This document shows, piece after piece, positions 23,857 through 32,866 of a stretch of 64,000 nucleotides of DNA. Below the pieces are notes generated by a model, which was not told the origin of the DNA, did not search any database, and saw only the letters and a program-made list of their open reading frames with translations. Origin of the DNA: Bog-473 sp963840435 (GTDB taxonomy: Bacteria; Actinomycetota; Acidimicrobiia; Acidimicrobiales; RAAP-2); NCBI GenBank assembly GCA_963840435.1, contig CAWIYY010000012.1, positions 806,001 through 870,000 on the forward strand, given 5' to 3'. Positions within the stretch are counted from its first letter, which is position 1, and each line of letters starts with the position of its first letter. Made by a program: the position numbers and the translations under genes.

Positions 23857-25584
23857 TCAGAGTGGCCGATCGCCCACGGCCGCTTCGAGCGCGGCCGCCT
23901 CCTGCGCGCTGAGGGTCCGGTAGGGACCGCCCTTTTCTGGTTGCCAGAGAACGGTGTCGGTGCAGTTCCAGCGTTCGGCCCGCAGTCCACGCTTGAGCAC
24001 CTTGTTGGTGGCCGTGCTGGGGAGCGCCGCGCTCATGCGCACGAAACGGGGTGCCCACTTGGTGCCGAGGTCGCCCTGGGCGGCCAGGAATGTCGGGAGC
24101 TCGTCCACCTCGAGCGTCTCGACTCCGGGACGCAGCTGCACGGCCACCATGACCTGGTCGCCCACTGCCGGATCCGGCACGGCGTACACGGCGGCCAAGG
24201 TGACGTCGGGATGGCGCTGCATGATGCGCTCGATCGGTGCCGACGCAAAGTTCTCCCCGTCCACCCGTAACCAGTCGTGGTCGCGCCCGGCGAAATAGAA
24301 GAACCCGTTCTCGTCCCGGTAGGCCAGGTCGCCCGTCCAGTACCAGCCCTCGCGTAAGCGGGAGCGCTGGGCCTCGTCGTTGCGCCAGTAGCCCTCGAAG
24401 CCGGCGCCGCCTCCCTTCGACACGAGCTCGCCGATGGCCTCCTCCGCATTCACGAGGCGTCCGCGCTCGTCGAAACGCGCCGGCGGGCACTCTTCGCCGC
24501 TGGAGGGGTCGAGGACGACGGTTCCCTCGGGCCCGACGCCCAGGGCACCCGGCGGCGTGTCGGGTGTGCGGACGACGGTGGCTCCCCCCTCGGTCGATCC
24601 GTACGAATCGGTCACCGCCACACCGAAGCGCTCGGCGAAGTGGGCCACGTCGTCGACCGAGCCTTCGTTGCCGAACACGCGGACGAGTGGGTTGTCTGCG
24701 TCGTCGGGCCGCTCCGGCGTGGCCAGGATGTAGGAGAGCGGCTTGCCGACGTAGTTGAAATACGTCGCACCGGCTGCCCGGACGTCGGGCAGGAATCCCG
24801 AAGCTGAGAAGCGCCCCGTCGAGGGCAGGGCGAAGGTCGAGCCGGCCATGAGCGCAGGCGCCCAGCCGGCCATCAGTGCGTTGGAGTGGAAGAGCGGCAT
24901 CGACAGGTAGCAGACGTCCTCGGGGACCAGCGAGTACATCTGGGCCACGGTGCTGCCGATCCGGGCCAGGCGTCCCTGGCTGCACAAGCAGGCCTTCGGC
25001 GCACCCGAGGTGCCCGACGTGAAGAGGAGATAGCCCAGGGAGTCGGGGGTGACGGTGCGCGCCACCACGTCGATGGCCGCCGTGCCGGCGAACGACGCCA
25101 GCGTGGTCTGGGCCCGCTCGCTGTCGAGCACCAACACCCGGTGGTTGTCGCCGGTCACGGTGCCCAGTGCCGGCGCCAGGCGAGCCCCCTCCACCAGTGG
25201 GAGGTGGAGCGACTCGGTCACCAGGAGCTGGCACTCGGTGTGGGTGAGGTCGCGTGCCAGTTCGTCGCCCCGATGAGTCGGGTTGGCCCCGACGACCACG
25301 GCACCGACCAGCGCGGCCGCCTCGAGCCAGAAGACGAACTCGGGCACGTTGTCGAGCAGCACCGCCACGTGGAAGGGACCGTCGACCCGCTGCGCCAGCA
25401 GCCAGGCCGCCCGCTCTGCCGCTCGGGCCACCACCTCGGCGTGGGTCATTTGCACCTCGCCGGCGACGAGACCGAGCAGGGGGTCGTCGGACCGGTTGAG
25501 GACGGCCCGGGCGATCGTCTCGGGCGCAGGGAGGTCGGCCGGCGTCACGCGGGCCTCGTCGGGCGGCACCTCAGCTGGGGTCAC
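23857..25584 (-). CDS. fadD17: Acyl-CoA synthetase, FadD17-like
   Basis: 575-residue ANL-superfamily ligase. The AMP-binding loop LLFTSGTSGAPKACLCSQG, YGSTEGG, the hinge region GRDHDWLRVDGEN and the C-terminal catalytic lysine in TATNKVLKRGL are present. FNYVGKPLSYILATPERPDD followed by ADNPL is a signature of M. tuberculosis FadD17 (Rv3506), the steroid side-chain CoA ligase next to FadE26-FadE27. The start is GTG 25584 behind GGAGATGGA. A perfect KstR-like box lies 44 bases upstream, and a secreted protein gene follows four bases downstream. It likely charges steroid C24-C26 acids. Confidence 0.88.
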   Translation of the reverse strand: MTPAEVPPDEARVTPADLPAPETIARAVLNRSDDPLLGLVAGEVQMTHAEVVARAAERAAWLLAQRVDGPFHVAVLLDNVPEFVFWLEAAALVGAVVVGANPTHRGDELARDLTHTECQLLVTESLHLPLVEGARLAPALGTVTGDNHRVLVLDSERAQTTLASFAGTAAIDVVARTVTPDSLGYLLFTSGTSGAPKACLCSQGRLARIGSTVAQMYSLVPEDVCYLSMPLFHSNALMAGWAPALMAGSTFALPSTGRFSASGFLPDVRAAGATYFNYVGKPLSYILATPERPDDADNPLVRVFGNEGSVDDVAHFAERFGVAVTDSYGSTEGGATVVRTPDTPPGALGVGPEGTVVLDPSSGEECPPARFDERGRLVNAEEAIGELVSKGGGAGFEGYWRNDEAQRSRLREGWYWTGDLAYRDENGFFYFAGRDHDWLRVDGENFASAPIERIMQRHPDVTLAAVYAVPDPAVGDQVMVAVQLRPGVETLEVDELPTFLAAQGDLGTKWAPRFVRMSAALPSTATNKVLKRGLRAERWNCTDTVLWQPEKGGPYRTLSAQEAAALEAAVGDRPL

Positions 25585-25627
25585 TCCATCTCCAAACGTC
25601 TCTGACCTGCGGTGGAAGGGCCATTAT

Positions 25628-25641
25628 TGAAACACGTTGCA
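25628..25641. promoter_or_regulatory. KstR-like operator box 4 (perfect consensus)
   Basis: TGAAACACGTTGCA matches all eight fixed bases of TnnAACnnGTTnnA. It lies between divergent fadD17 (start 25584) and the LLM gene (start 25723), so one repressor dimer pair could control both. Confidence 0.72.
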
Positions 25642-25722
25642 CTTTAGACCAATCCCGTGTTACCGTCCCTGGGGAGCGCCTGCGGGAATGGACCGTGGCC
25701 ACGCTACGAGAGGACGAAACCC

Positions 25723-26853
25723 TTGGAATTCGGGATCTTCAACGCCGCGTGCCTCCTGCCCAAGTACCGCGCCGCCCACGGTGAGGCGGCCGAACACGAC
25801 CGCATCATGGACGAGGTGGCCTTCATCGTGGCGGCCGACCAGGCGGGCTTCAAGTACACGTGGGCGTCCGAGCACCACTTCCTGACGGATTACTCGCACC
25901 TCTCGGCATCGGAATCCTTCCTGGCCTACTGCGCGGCCAAGACCAACTACATCCACATCGGCTCGGGCATCTTCAACATCACCCCGCCGGTGAACCACCC
26001 CGCCCGCATCGCCGAGCGCGTGGCCATGCTCGACCACCTCTCTGAAGGCCGTTTCGAGTTCGGTACGGGCCGGGGTTCGTCGACGACCGAACAGAAGGGC
26101 TTCGGCATCCCCGAGCCCGACATCACACGCGAGATGGTGGCCGAGACGCTGCCCCAGATCGTGCGCATGTGGAAGGACGAGGAGTACAGCTACGACGGCA
26201 AGTTCTTCTCCATGCCGCCGCGCAACGTGCTCCCCAAGCCCTACTCCAAGCCCCACCCCGCCATCTGGATGGCGGCCGGCAGCCCGTCGACGTTCGACCT
26301 GGCGGCCGAACTCGGCGTGGGCGTCCTCTGCTTCGGCTTCTCGACCCCGGATCAGCTCACCCCGCTGGTGGCCCGCTACAAGGAGAAGATCGACGACTGC
26401 ACCAACCCGGTGGGCGGCTTCGTGAACAACAACGTGATGATCACCACGCAGATGATCTGCATGGAGGACGGCCAGAAGGCCCGCCAGACCTTCCTCGACT
26501 CCGAGTCGAACTACCACCTGAGCCTGGTCTTCCGGTATCTCGACACCTTCCCGAAGCCGCCGGGTGTGCCCGAGTGGCCCGAGATCGTTCCCGGGATGGA
26601 CGCCGAGACGCTCGATGCCGCCATCGGTATGGGCGCCATCGCCATCGGCGACCCCGACGAGGTCGTCAAGGCCATGGAGAACTACACGACGACCGGGGCC
26701 GACCAGATCTCGTTCGGCATGCTGTCCACCTCCATGCCGATCGAGGCCTGCCAGGAGGCCGTCGAGACCTTCGGCAAGCACGTGCTGCCGCAGTTCGACA
26801 AGGACCCGGTGCACAGCACGACGAAGCAGCGCCTGGCGGCTGGAGGCAAGTAA
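25723..26853 (+). CDS. LLM-class flavin-dependent oxidoreductase
   Basis: 376-residue luciferase-like TIM-barrel protein. ASEHHFLTDYSHLSASESFL, GSGIFNITPPVNHP and MLDHLSEGRFEFGTGRGSS are typical of FMN/F420 luciferase-like monooxygenases with an EHH motif in the second strand. TTG 25723 is the likely start, with GAGAGGA eight bases upstream and the conserved EFGIFNAACLLP right after it. It shares the promoter region and the KstR-like box with fadD17, so a role in steroid breakdown is inferred. The reaction is not known. It is convergent with a P-loop protein gene. Confidence 0.84.
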   Translation: MEFGIFNAACLLPKYRAAHGEAAEHDRIMDEVAFIVAADQAGFKYTWASEHHFLTDYSHLSASESFLAYCAAKTNYIHIGSGIFNITPPVNHPARIAERVAMLDHLSEGRFEFGTGRGSSTTEQKGFGIPEPDITREMVAETLPQIVRMWKDEEYSYDGKFFSMPPRNVLPKPYSKPHPAIWMAAGSPSTFDLAAELGVGVLCFGFSTPDQLTPLVARYKEKIDDCTNPVGGFVNNNVMITTQMICMEDGQKARQTFLDSESNYHLSLVFRYLDTFPKPPGVPEWPEIVPGMDAETLDAAIGMGAIAIGDPDEVVKAMENYTTTGADQISFGMLSTSMPIEACQEAVETFGKHVLPQFDKDPVHSTTKQRLAAGGK

Positions 26854-26856
26854 GTC

Positions 26857-26874
26857 GGCCGGCCGCAGCCGGCC
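26857..26874. terminator. Hairpin between convergent genes
   Basis: A 7-bp perfect stem GGCCGGC/GCCGGCC with loop CGCA lies three bases after the LLM stop and before the end of the convergent P-loop gene. It probably terminates in both directions. Confidence 0.55.
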
Positions 26875-26889
26875 ACCGTCCGTCTCCGT

Positions 26890-27441
26890 CTACAGCCTGA
26901 AGTCGCCCGCCTCGAGGCGCTGATCGGTCTCCTCGGCCACCTGCGCCGGCGAGTGCTGGCCCGAATCCACCCGGTGTCGTTCCTCGACGCCGTGGCTCTC
27001 GAACTGCGCCCACAGATCGTCGACCACCGTGGCGTCAGCCAGCGCGCCGGCGTGTGGTGGCTCCACTCTGCGTTCCTGCACCCGCTTCTGGACGACGGTG
27101 ACGGGTGCGCGCAGCACGGCGTAGTGCAGGTCGATGGCGAACGGCGCGCACGCCGTCTCGAAGAGGTCGAGCATGAACGGATAGAGGATGCCCTCGGCCA
27201 CCGTGAAGTATCCGCCCCCGGCGAAGACAGCCACCGCGGCGGCCCCGGCGCCGAGCACGGTGCGGTTCTGTTCGTGTGCCTCGTGCTTCCAGGGCTCGAC
27301 GGCGCCTCGGCGCACCTTGGCGAAGAACCAGTCGAGGTCCAGGCAGGCTGAAGGCTCATGGCGGTCGGCGACCAGCGGCGCCACCGTGGTCTTGCCACAC
27401 CCGGGCGAGCCCGTCAGCAGGAGGAGGCGAGCGGGTGCCAT
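26890..27441 (-). CDS. P-loop NTPase/kinase-like protein
   Basis: 183-residue protein with a Walker A motif at the N-terminus (TGSPGCGKTT, residues 10-19) and LDLDWFF shortly after, as in the small AAA_33/zeta-toxin-like kinase group. No lid or substrate motif allows a specific assignment. ATG 27441 is used; a TTG three codons upstream is possible. It stands alone, convergent with the LLM gene and divergent from a small ORF. Confidence 0.7.
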   Translation of the reverse strand: MAPARLLLLTGSPGCGKTTVAPLVADRHEPSACLDLDWFFAKVRRGAVEPWKHEAHEQNRTVLGAGAAAVAVFAGGGYFTVAEGILYPFMLDLFETACAPFAIDLHYAVLRAPVTVVQKRVQERRVEPPHAGALADATVVDDLWAQFESHGVEERHRVDSGQHSPAQVAEETDQRLEAGDFRL

Positions 27442-27548
27442 GACCTGCAATCATCGCGTCTCGGGCAACCCCCGGTACGATGAACCGGGGGCCCGCCCGA
27501 TGCGACGAGCCGCTCAGGTGCTGCACCGAGGAGATGACGGAGGCTGCG

Positions 27549-27791
27549 ATGTCCGAGACCGTCGACATACTTGTCCTCGACCTACTCGAGTGGATTGGTC
27601 CCGCCTCGCGCCCCTATGACGAGGTGCTCGATGCGTGGCGCACATCCTGCCCGCGGCTCCCCGTCTGGGAAGAGGCCACCGAGCGCGGCTTCGTCGTCCG
27701 AGAGCATCAGCCCGATGCGGGCGTGCTGGTCTCGGTGTCGGAGGCGGGGCGGGCTCACCTGCGGGCCGCACGCGCAGGGCAGCTGGCCTAA
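27549..27791 (+). CDS. Small conserved protein, winged-helix-like
   Basis: 80-residue protein: SETVDILVLDLLEWIGPASR, then RPYDEVLDAWRTSCPRLPVW and a C-terminal VSEAGRAHL. This pattern recurs in short bacterial proteins sometimes misnamed phosphoglycerate dehydrogenase. The ending resembles the wing of a helix-turn-helix fold. ATG 27549 follows GGAGATGACGGAGG. The function is unknown. Confidence 0.7.
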   Translation: MSETVDILVLDLLEWIGPASRPYDEVLDAWRTSCPRLPVWEEATERGFVVREHQPDAGVLVSVSEAGRAHLRAARAGQLA

Positions 27792-27815
27792 CTGCCACTG
27801 CCACTGCCACTGCCA
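27792..27815. repeat. CTGCCA hexamer repeat
   Basis: Four perfect CTGCCA copies begin immediately after the stop codon of the 80-residue ORF, in the space before the convergent repeat-protein gene. Confidence 0.75.
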
Positions 27816-27873
27816 CTGGACTGCAGCACAGCCAGACGGAAGGACGCGTCACCGACCCCATGCGGGGACGTGG

Positions 27874-30051
27874 TCAGCTGGCCGACGCCAGGCCCACAAC
27901 TGGCTTGTTCAACACGATCCCACCCAAGGAACCGTTGAACCGGGCGTCTCCGTAGTTGAAGATGCCGCCGTCCGACGCGGCGAGCCAGTAGCCCAGCCCA
28001 CCGGGAGCGCCGGCGACGCCGACGACCGGCCGAACCAACGGCGTGGCCCCGGCAGACCCGAAGAACACCGCGTCGCCGAAGGTGAAGATGCCGCCATCCG
28101 ACGCCACGAGCCAGTAGCCGAGCCCGTCCGGCGTGGCCGCCATCCCGACGATTGGACGGTTCAGTGGTGTGCCGCCCATTGATCCGTGGAACGAGGCATC
28201 GCCGAAGGAGAAGATCCCGCCGTCCGACGCGACGAGCCAGTAGCCGAGCCCGTCGTGGCTGATCGCCATGCCGACGATTGGACGGTTCAGCGGCCTGCCG
28301 CCCATCGATCCGTAGAAGTGGGCGTCGCCATAGGAGAACACCCCACCGTCGGAGGCGACAAGCCAGTATCCGCCGCCGTCGGGCGTCGCCGCGATGCCCA
28401 CGATGGGCTTCACCAGTGGCGTACCTCCGGCCGAACCGAAGAAGCCTGCATCTCCAAAACTGAACACCCCGCCGTCCGACGCCACCAGCCAGTACCCCTT
28501 CTCGTCGGGCGTGGCCGCCATACCGACGATGGGACGGTTCAGCGGTTTGCCGCCCATCGACCCGTAGTAGCCGGCGTTGCCGAAGGTGAAGATGCCGCCG
28601 TCCGACGCGACCTCCCAATACGACGAGTTCGGCGGCGCGGCCGGTGGCGGCGTCGGTGGTCCTGGTATCCCAGCTGAGCCGGAGAAGGCGTGCACCTGGT
28701 TCGTGCTCGGAGCGAGCAGAAGTCCGTCACCCACCGAGGGTGTGGGGAAGTGGTTGGCCTGTCCACCGAGGGCGAGTGTCTCGACCGTGGCGCCGTTGGA
28801 CGGCTCGATCCCCTTCAGTGAGCTGCCGTCGATTGACCAGACCAGGCCACCGGCGACAATGGGCGGTCCAGGCGTACTGCTGGCGTCGGTCCACAGCGGG
28901 GTGAGGGTCGGCGGCGCGCTCGACGTCTGCACGGCTTCCAACCCGTTCTCACACGGTACGTAGGCCACTGAACCGGACACGGCGTCGCCGCCATCGGCGT
29001 CCGCGCCGTTGCACACGGAAGTCGTTGCCAACTGGCCCCCGATTCCGCCCAGGCGGCTCTGGCTCAACAGGTAGGCCGTCTGCGACTTCCCGACCTGCAC
29101 GACGGTGCCGTTGGAGAGCAGCGCAGGGGCGGTCGATCCAAGATCCCGGTCATTCGAGTTGTCCGACGACCAGTCGCTCGGTGCGAACAGCTGTTCCTGA
29201 GCGAGGGAGGGCGAGAGCTCGAACACGGAGTCGCTCCCGTCGTACGGACTCGCGGAGGATCCGTTGCCGCTGGACGCCCAGATGTTCCCGCCCGAGTCAA
29301 CCTCGGGTGCCGCACCTCCCATCCAGATGGCACCCTGGGTCCCGATTGCCGTGGCGTTGTACACGCGCATCGAACCGCCCGACTCGGGTACGGCCACCAC
29401 GTAGCCGTGATAGGTCGAGCAGTCTCCGAAATTGCCCCCGTATCCGAACACGACATTGCCGTCGCTCAGGTTCAGCCCGGTGCGCTGCAGGATGGCCGCC
29501 GGGTCCTGGCCGGCGGGATCGACCGGCTGATTGAGCAGGACGACGCCCGAGTACATGTTCAGGCCGATCAGTGAATGAGCCGGCGCCCCATTGACGAGTT
29601 CGTCCGCCACGGCGAAGATCTCGCCTCTCGCCGCGTCGACCACCGGCGTGCCCGTGATGCCAACGGTCGGATTGATGTCCCCGCACGGCAGATCGCCCGA
29701 GGGCACCGGTGTACCCAGGTGGGTGGACCACAGAATCTGTCCCGAGTCGGCGGCCAGCGCATAGACGGTGTCGTTCTCCGTAGCCACGTAGACGCGTCCT
29801 GCCGCCTCGAGCGGTTCGCCGTAGAGCTGTCCGTCGAGGGCAGGTGAAGTCCAGGCGCCGGAGGCAGGGGAGAAGGTCACCCCCGAGGTATCGACGCCAC
29901 TGCCCAGTGGGTCGCCGTGGTACACCGTCCACGAGGCCCCGGCGTCGACATGGGCCACGACCGCGGCGCCCGACAGGCCCGCAGGCACGGCGAGCGCGAG
30001 GGCGGCCAGCAAGGTGGTTCCGAGCAGCGCCGCCGTGACCGCCTTGGCCAA
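27874..30051 (-). CDS. Secreted PQQ-type beta-propeller protein with six C-terminal 42-residue repeats
   Basis: About 725 residues. A signal peptide (TTLLAALALAVPAGLSG) is followed by a PQQ-like propeller (VYHGDPLGSG, GEPLEAAGRVYVATENDTVY, DSGQILWSTHLG) and a Pro-rich hinge. The C-terminus has six 42-residue repeats of the form YWLVASDGGIFSFGDA-x-F-x-GSMGG-x-PLNRPIVGMAATPDG. The last repeat is cut short at the stop. This repeat is frequent in secreted proteins of Acidimicrobiia and related actinobacteria; its role is probably binding or surface display. No ATG is available, so TTG 30051 was chosen because it places the signal peptide at the N-terminus. Confidence 0.72.
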   Translation of the reverse strand: MAKAVTAALLGTTLLAALALAVPAGLSGAAVVAHVDAGASWTVYHGDPLGSGVDTSGVTFSPASGAWTSPALDGQLYGEPLEAAGRVYVATENDTVYALAADSGQILWSTHLGTPVPSGDLPCGDINPTVGITGTPVVDAARGEIFAVADELVNGAPAHSLIGLNMYSGVVLLNQPVDPAGQDPAAILQRTGLNLSDGNVVFGYGGNFGDCSTYHGYVVAVPESGGSMRVYNATAIGTQGAIWMGGAAPEVDSGGNIWASSGNGSSASPYDGSDSVFELSPSLAQEQLFAPSDWSSDNSNDRDLGSTAPALLSNGTVVQVGKSQTAYLLSQSRLGGIGGQLATTSVCNGADADGGDAVSGSVAYVPCENGLEAVQTSSAPPTLTPLWTDASSTPGPPIVAGGLVWSIDGSSLKGIEPSNGATVETLALGGQANHFPTPSVGDGLLLAPSTNQVHAFSGSAGIPGPPTPPPAAPPNSSYWEVASDGGIFTFGNAGYYGSMGGKPLNRPIVGMAATPDEKGYWLVASDGGVFSFGDAGFFGSAGGTPLVKPIVGIAATPDGGGYWLVASDGGVFSYGDAHFYGSMGGRPLNRPIVGMAISHDGLGYWLVASDGGIFSFGDASFHGSMGGTPLNRPIVGMAATPDGLGYWLVASDGGIFTFGDAVFFGSAGATPLVRPVVGVAGAPGGLGYWLAASDGGIFNYGDARFNGSLGGIVLNKPVVGLASAS
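27880..28622 (-). repeat. Six 126-bp coding repeats (YWLVASDGG family)
   Basis: Period 126 bp, encoding 42 residues per unit. Copies 2-5 are full and well conserved; copy 1 begins YWEVASDGGIFTFGNA and copy 6 ends after VGLASAS. DNA identity between units is high, which suggests recent duplication or homogenisation. Confidence 0.85.
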
Positions 30052-30312
30052 CTGAGCGACCGCGGGCCGTGGTGTTTTCCGAGCGACGGGCGTGGATAGG
30101 GTATGGGTGAGGGTGCGATGGAGGCACGCTAACGCGCCTCTCCGGACCTGTCGACGTCGTCGGCTGGGTCGACTCGTGTCCTGGCACGGGCGCAGCTCTT
30201 CACGTTCCGGCGCGACAGCCCCCGTGTCGGCTCGGCATTGGGGATTGCGCGCTATTCGTTCGACGGTCATACAGAATGGCGGTGGATCCTGCTCGAGAGG
30301 GAGGCAACAACC
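30052..30312. other. Intergenic region between the propeller gene and the cupin gene
   Basis: 261 bases without a convincing ORF. It must hold the divergent promoters of the two genes, but no clear -35/-10 pair or dyad stands out. Confidence 0.4.
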
Positions 30313-30855
30313 ATGACGGCACGACGCGTGGTCACCGGCCACGACCCCAGTGGCAAGGCGGTGTTCGTCAGCGACGAACAGGTGCAACCCGTGACGCTCT
30401 CTCTCGTCCCGGGCACGGAGTTCCACCTCCTGTGGGGTGCCGACCGAGCCCCCCACTTCCCCGACGATGGATCGAAGCCCGACGCGCCGAAGTACTTCCC
30501 GCCGATCGGAGGATCACGCTTCGCGCTCTTCACCATCCCGCCGGACGGGGGAGCGGGAGCGCCCGAAGGCCTCGACATCGACGCTGCCCTCGCGGAGTTC
30601 CAACAGAAACTCCCCGGGATGATGGAGTACCTGGAACCGGAGAACCCCGGCATGCATACGACCGCGACCATTGACTACGGCGTGGTTCTCTCGGGCGAGC
30701 CCATCATGGAGCTCGATGACGGAGCCACTGTCACCCTCTCGCCCGGCGACACCTACGTGCAGAACGGCACTCGACACCGCTGGTCCAACAAGGGCACGGT
30801 TCCCGCGGTGATCGCCGTCGCGCTCATCGGCGCGGACCACGACCGCGTCGACTGA
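30313..30855 (+). CDS. Cupin-domain protein
   Basis: 180 residues. The C-terminal part has the cupin core: TTATIDYGVVLSGEPIMELD, then GATVTLSPGDTYVQNGTRHRW. The metal-binding His set is incomplete (HTTATID, then HRW), so metal binding is uncertain. The N-terminal half (TGHDPSGKAVFVSDEQVQP) resembles the cupin group associated with aromatic-compound genes. ATG 30313 has GAGAGGGAGG upstream. A hairpin follows the stop. Confidence 0.8.
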   Translation: MTARRVVTGHDPSGKAVFVSDEQVQPVTLSLVPGTEFHLLWGADRAPHFPDDGSKPDAPKYFPPIGGSRFALFTIPPDGGAGAPEGLDIDAALAEFQQKLPGMMEYLEPENPGMHTTATIDYGVVLSGEPIMELDDGATVTLSPGDTYVQNGTRHRWSNKGTVPAVIAVALIGADHDRVD

Positions 30856-30867
30856 CTCTGCCGTCCA

Positions 30868-30884
30868 CGTAGCACGGAGCTACG
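30868..30884 (+). terminator. Hairpin after the cupin gene
   Basis: A perfect 6-bp stem CGTAGC/GCTACG with a 5-base loop, starting 12 bases after the cupin stop codon. Confidence 0.45.
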
Positions 30885-31232
30885 GCGACGCAGAAGGAGT
30901 TGCGCGGTCACGGCGTCACGCGGATCGCATCGGGACATCGCCACGGAAGGTGCGTCGGAGCGACTGACGTTTGTCGCGTGACGATTCGCGGCAAGGTCAT
31001 GCGACACGTTCGCGGCAACTGCGCGATCGCGCCGGGTAGACTTCCTGGAGACTGACGTGAGACCGTGATCGGCACGGGCGGCTAGCTGTCGATCACGGGC
31101 GGACGGACGCTGGGTCGAGGAGGTCGAAGTCATGTCGGTCCGATCTCAGCCGGCCGCAGTTCCTGGCAACGGCCGGCGGCCTGGACTGAGCTGCCGTGAC
31201 CGCAAGCCGGCGAGCGCCGCCCGCCCGGCGGG
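30885..31232. other. Non-coding stretch between cupin and fadD19-like genes
   Basis: About 350 bases with no ORF that has a plausible start and coding character. It contains two copies of TTCGCGGCAA 31 bases apart, but nothing recognised as an RNA gene or mobile element. Confidence 0.4.
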
Positions 31233-32855
31233 TCAGGGCAGCGTCTTCGCCTCGGCGCCGGCGTTCACGATGGCGGCCGCCCACTGGTAGTCGGGCTTGC
31301 CGCTCGGCGAGCGCTCGACCGTCTCGACCACGTAGAGGCGGCGGGGCACCTTGTAGCCGGCGATGGCTTCCCGGCAGTGCTCCTGGATCGACTCGAGCGA
31401 GGGTGCCGTGTGCCCGACCCGCGGCTGAATGATGGCGGCGACGGTCTGGCCCCAGCGCTCGTCGGGCGCCCCGCACACGATGGCGTCCATGACGTCGGGG
31501 TGCGAACGCACGGCCGACTCCACCTCTTCGGGGAAGATCTTCTCGCCGCCCGAATTGATCACGATCGATCCGCGCCCGAGCAGGGTGATGGATCCATCGG
31601 TTTCCACCGTGGCGTAGTCGCCCGGCATGACGTAGCGCGTCCCGTCCACCTCGACGAAGACCTCGGCCGTCTTCTTCGGGTCGTTGTAGTAGCCCTGGGG
31701 GATGTCGCCCGAGCGGGCAATCTTGCCGATGACCCCGGATCCCGGTTCGACTTCGACGAGGTTCTCGTCGAAGACGACCGTCTGGCCGAGCAGGTGCACG
31801 GTCGGGCCGCTCTTCATCGCGGTGTTGCCCGCGGTGACCATGGTCATGCCGTTGTTGCCGCCCTCGGACGAGCCGATGGCGTCGGTGATGACGATGTTGG
31901 GCAGGTGGGCGAAGAAATCGTCCTTCACCGGCGCGCTGAAGAGTGCGGCGGAAGACACCACGGCCAACAGCGAGGTCAGCTGGTGGTCGTAGCCGGCATC
32001 GTCGAGCGACTCGATCAGAGGCTTGCCCATGGCGTCCCCGGTGATCATCACCGTATTGACCTTCTCCTCGTCGACCAGACGCCAGACCTCGTGGGGGTCG
32101 AACCTGGCCATGAGCACGATCTTCGACCCGACGAAGCTCTGCCCCATGACGGACCACTGGGTCGCCCCGTGCATCAACGGGGCGATGGGCAGATGGACCA
32201 TGGGGCCACCGGCACCCTTGGCCACCATCTGCGCCGGGTCGGTGATCTTGGTGTTGGTCGTGGGGTCGGTGCCGCCGCCCAAGGCGTAGAACACGTCCTG
32301 GTGGTGCCAGACCACACCCTTGGGCATGCCGGTGGTGCCACCGGTGTAGAGGATGTAGATGTCCTCGCCCGACCGGGGTCCGAAGTCACGGACCTCGGAC
32401 TGCCCGGCCAACGCGTCCTCGTAGGGAATGGCGCCGGGCGTCGGCTCGACGTTCGTGCCGTCCTCGACGACGACGACGTGGCGCAACTCGGGGAGCTCGG
32501 GCAGCAGCGTCGTGACGAGCGGGGAGAACTCGCGCTGGTGCACGATCGCCTTGAGATCGGCGTTGGTCAGCAGGTAGCGCAACTCGTCTTTGACGTAGCG
32601 GTAGTTGACGTTGATCCAGATGGCGCGGAGCTTGAACACGGCCCAGGCCGTCTCGACCCACTCGACCGAGTTGTAGGAATAGATGCCGACGTGGTCGCCG
32701 GGGCCGATGCCCCGATCGGCCAGGAAGTGGGCCAGCTGGTTGGCCCGGGCCTCCATCTCGGCGTAGGTGCGGCGCTCGCCGTTCGCCACGAGGTACTCGC
32801 GCTCGGGGTAGGCGTCGACGGCCGCTTCGAACAGGTCGGCGAGGTTGAACTCCAT
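31233..32855 (-). CDS. fadD19: Acyl-CoA synthetase, FadD19-like (steroid side-chain ligase)
   Basis: 540-residue ANL ligase: YILYTGGTTGMPKGVVWHHQ (AMP loop), IGSSEGG, TLLGRGSIVINSGGEKIFPE hinge and SPSGKPDYQW with the C-terminal catalytic lysine. NVNYRYVKDELRYLLTNAD, the PIAPLMHGATQ block and EIAGYKVPR-like AIAGYKVPRRLY resemble mycobacterial FadD19 (Rv3515c), the steroid-C24-oyl-CoA synthetase for branched sterol side chains. The start is ATG 32855. A KstR-like box ends 12 bases upstream of it, which suggests a leaderless or near-leaderless transcript under steroid control. It is a single-gene unit. Confidence 0.87.
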   Translation of the reverse strand: MEFNLADLFEAAVDAYPEREYLVANGERRTYAEMEARANQLAHFLADRGIGPGDHVGIYSYNSVEWVETAWAVFKLRAIWINVNYRYVKDELRYLLTNADLKAIVHQREFSPLVTTLLPELPELRHVVVVEDGTNVEPTPGAIPYEDALAGQSEVRDFGPRSGEDIYILYTGGTTGMPKGVVWHHQDVFYALGGGTDPTTNTKITDPAQMVAKGAGGPMVHLPIAPLMHGATQWSVMGQSFVGSKIVLMARFDPHEVWRLVDEEKVNTVMITGDAMGKPLIESLDDAGYDHQLTSLLAVVSSAALFSAPVKDDFFAHLPNIVITDAIGSSEGGNNGMTMVTAGNTAMKSGPTVHLLGQTVVFDENLVEVEPGSGVIGKIARSGDIPQGYYNDPKKTAEVFVEVDGTRYVMPGDYATVETDGSITLLGRGSIVINSGGEKIFPEEVESAVRSHPDVMDAIVCGAPDERWGQTVAAIIQPRVGHTAPSLESIQEHCREAIAGYKVPRRLYVVETVERSPSGKPDYQWAAAIVNAGAEAKTLP

Positions 32856-32866
32856 CGGCGTCAGAT

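Noticed and set aside
30753..31133. 126-codon minus-strand ORF between the cupin and fadD19-like genes
   Set aside because: It overlaps the cupin gene antisense, has Arg/Ser-rich composition and no recognisable family or ribosome-binding site.
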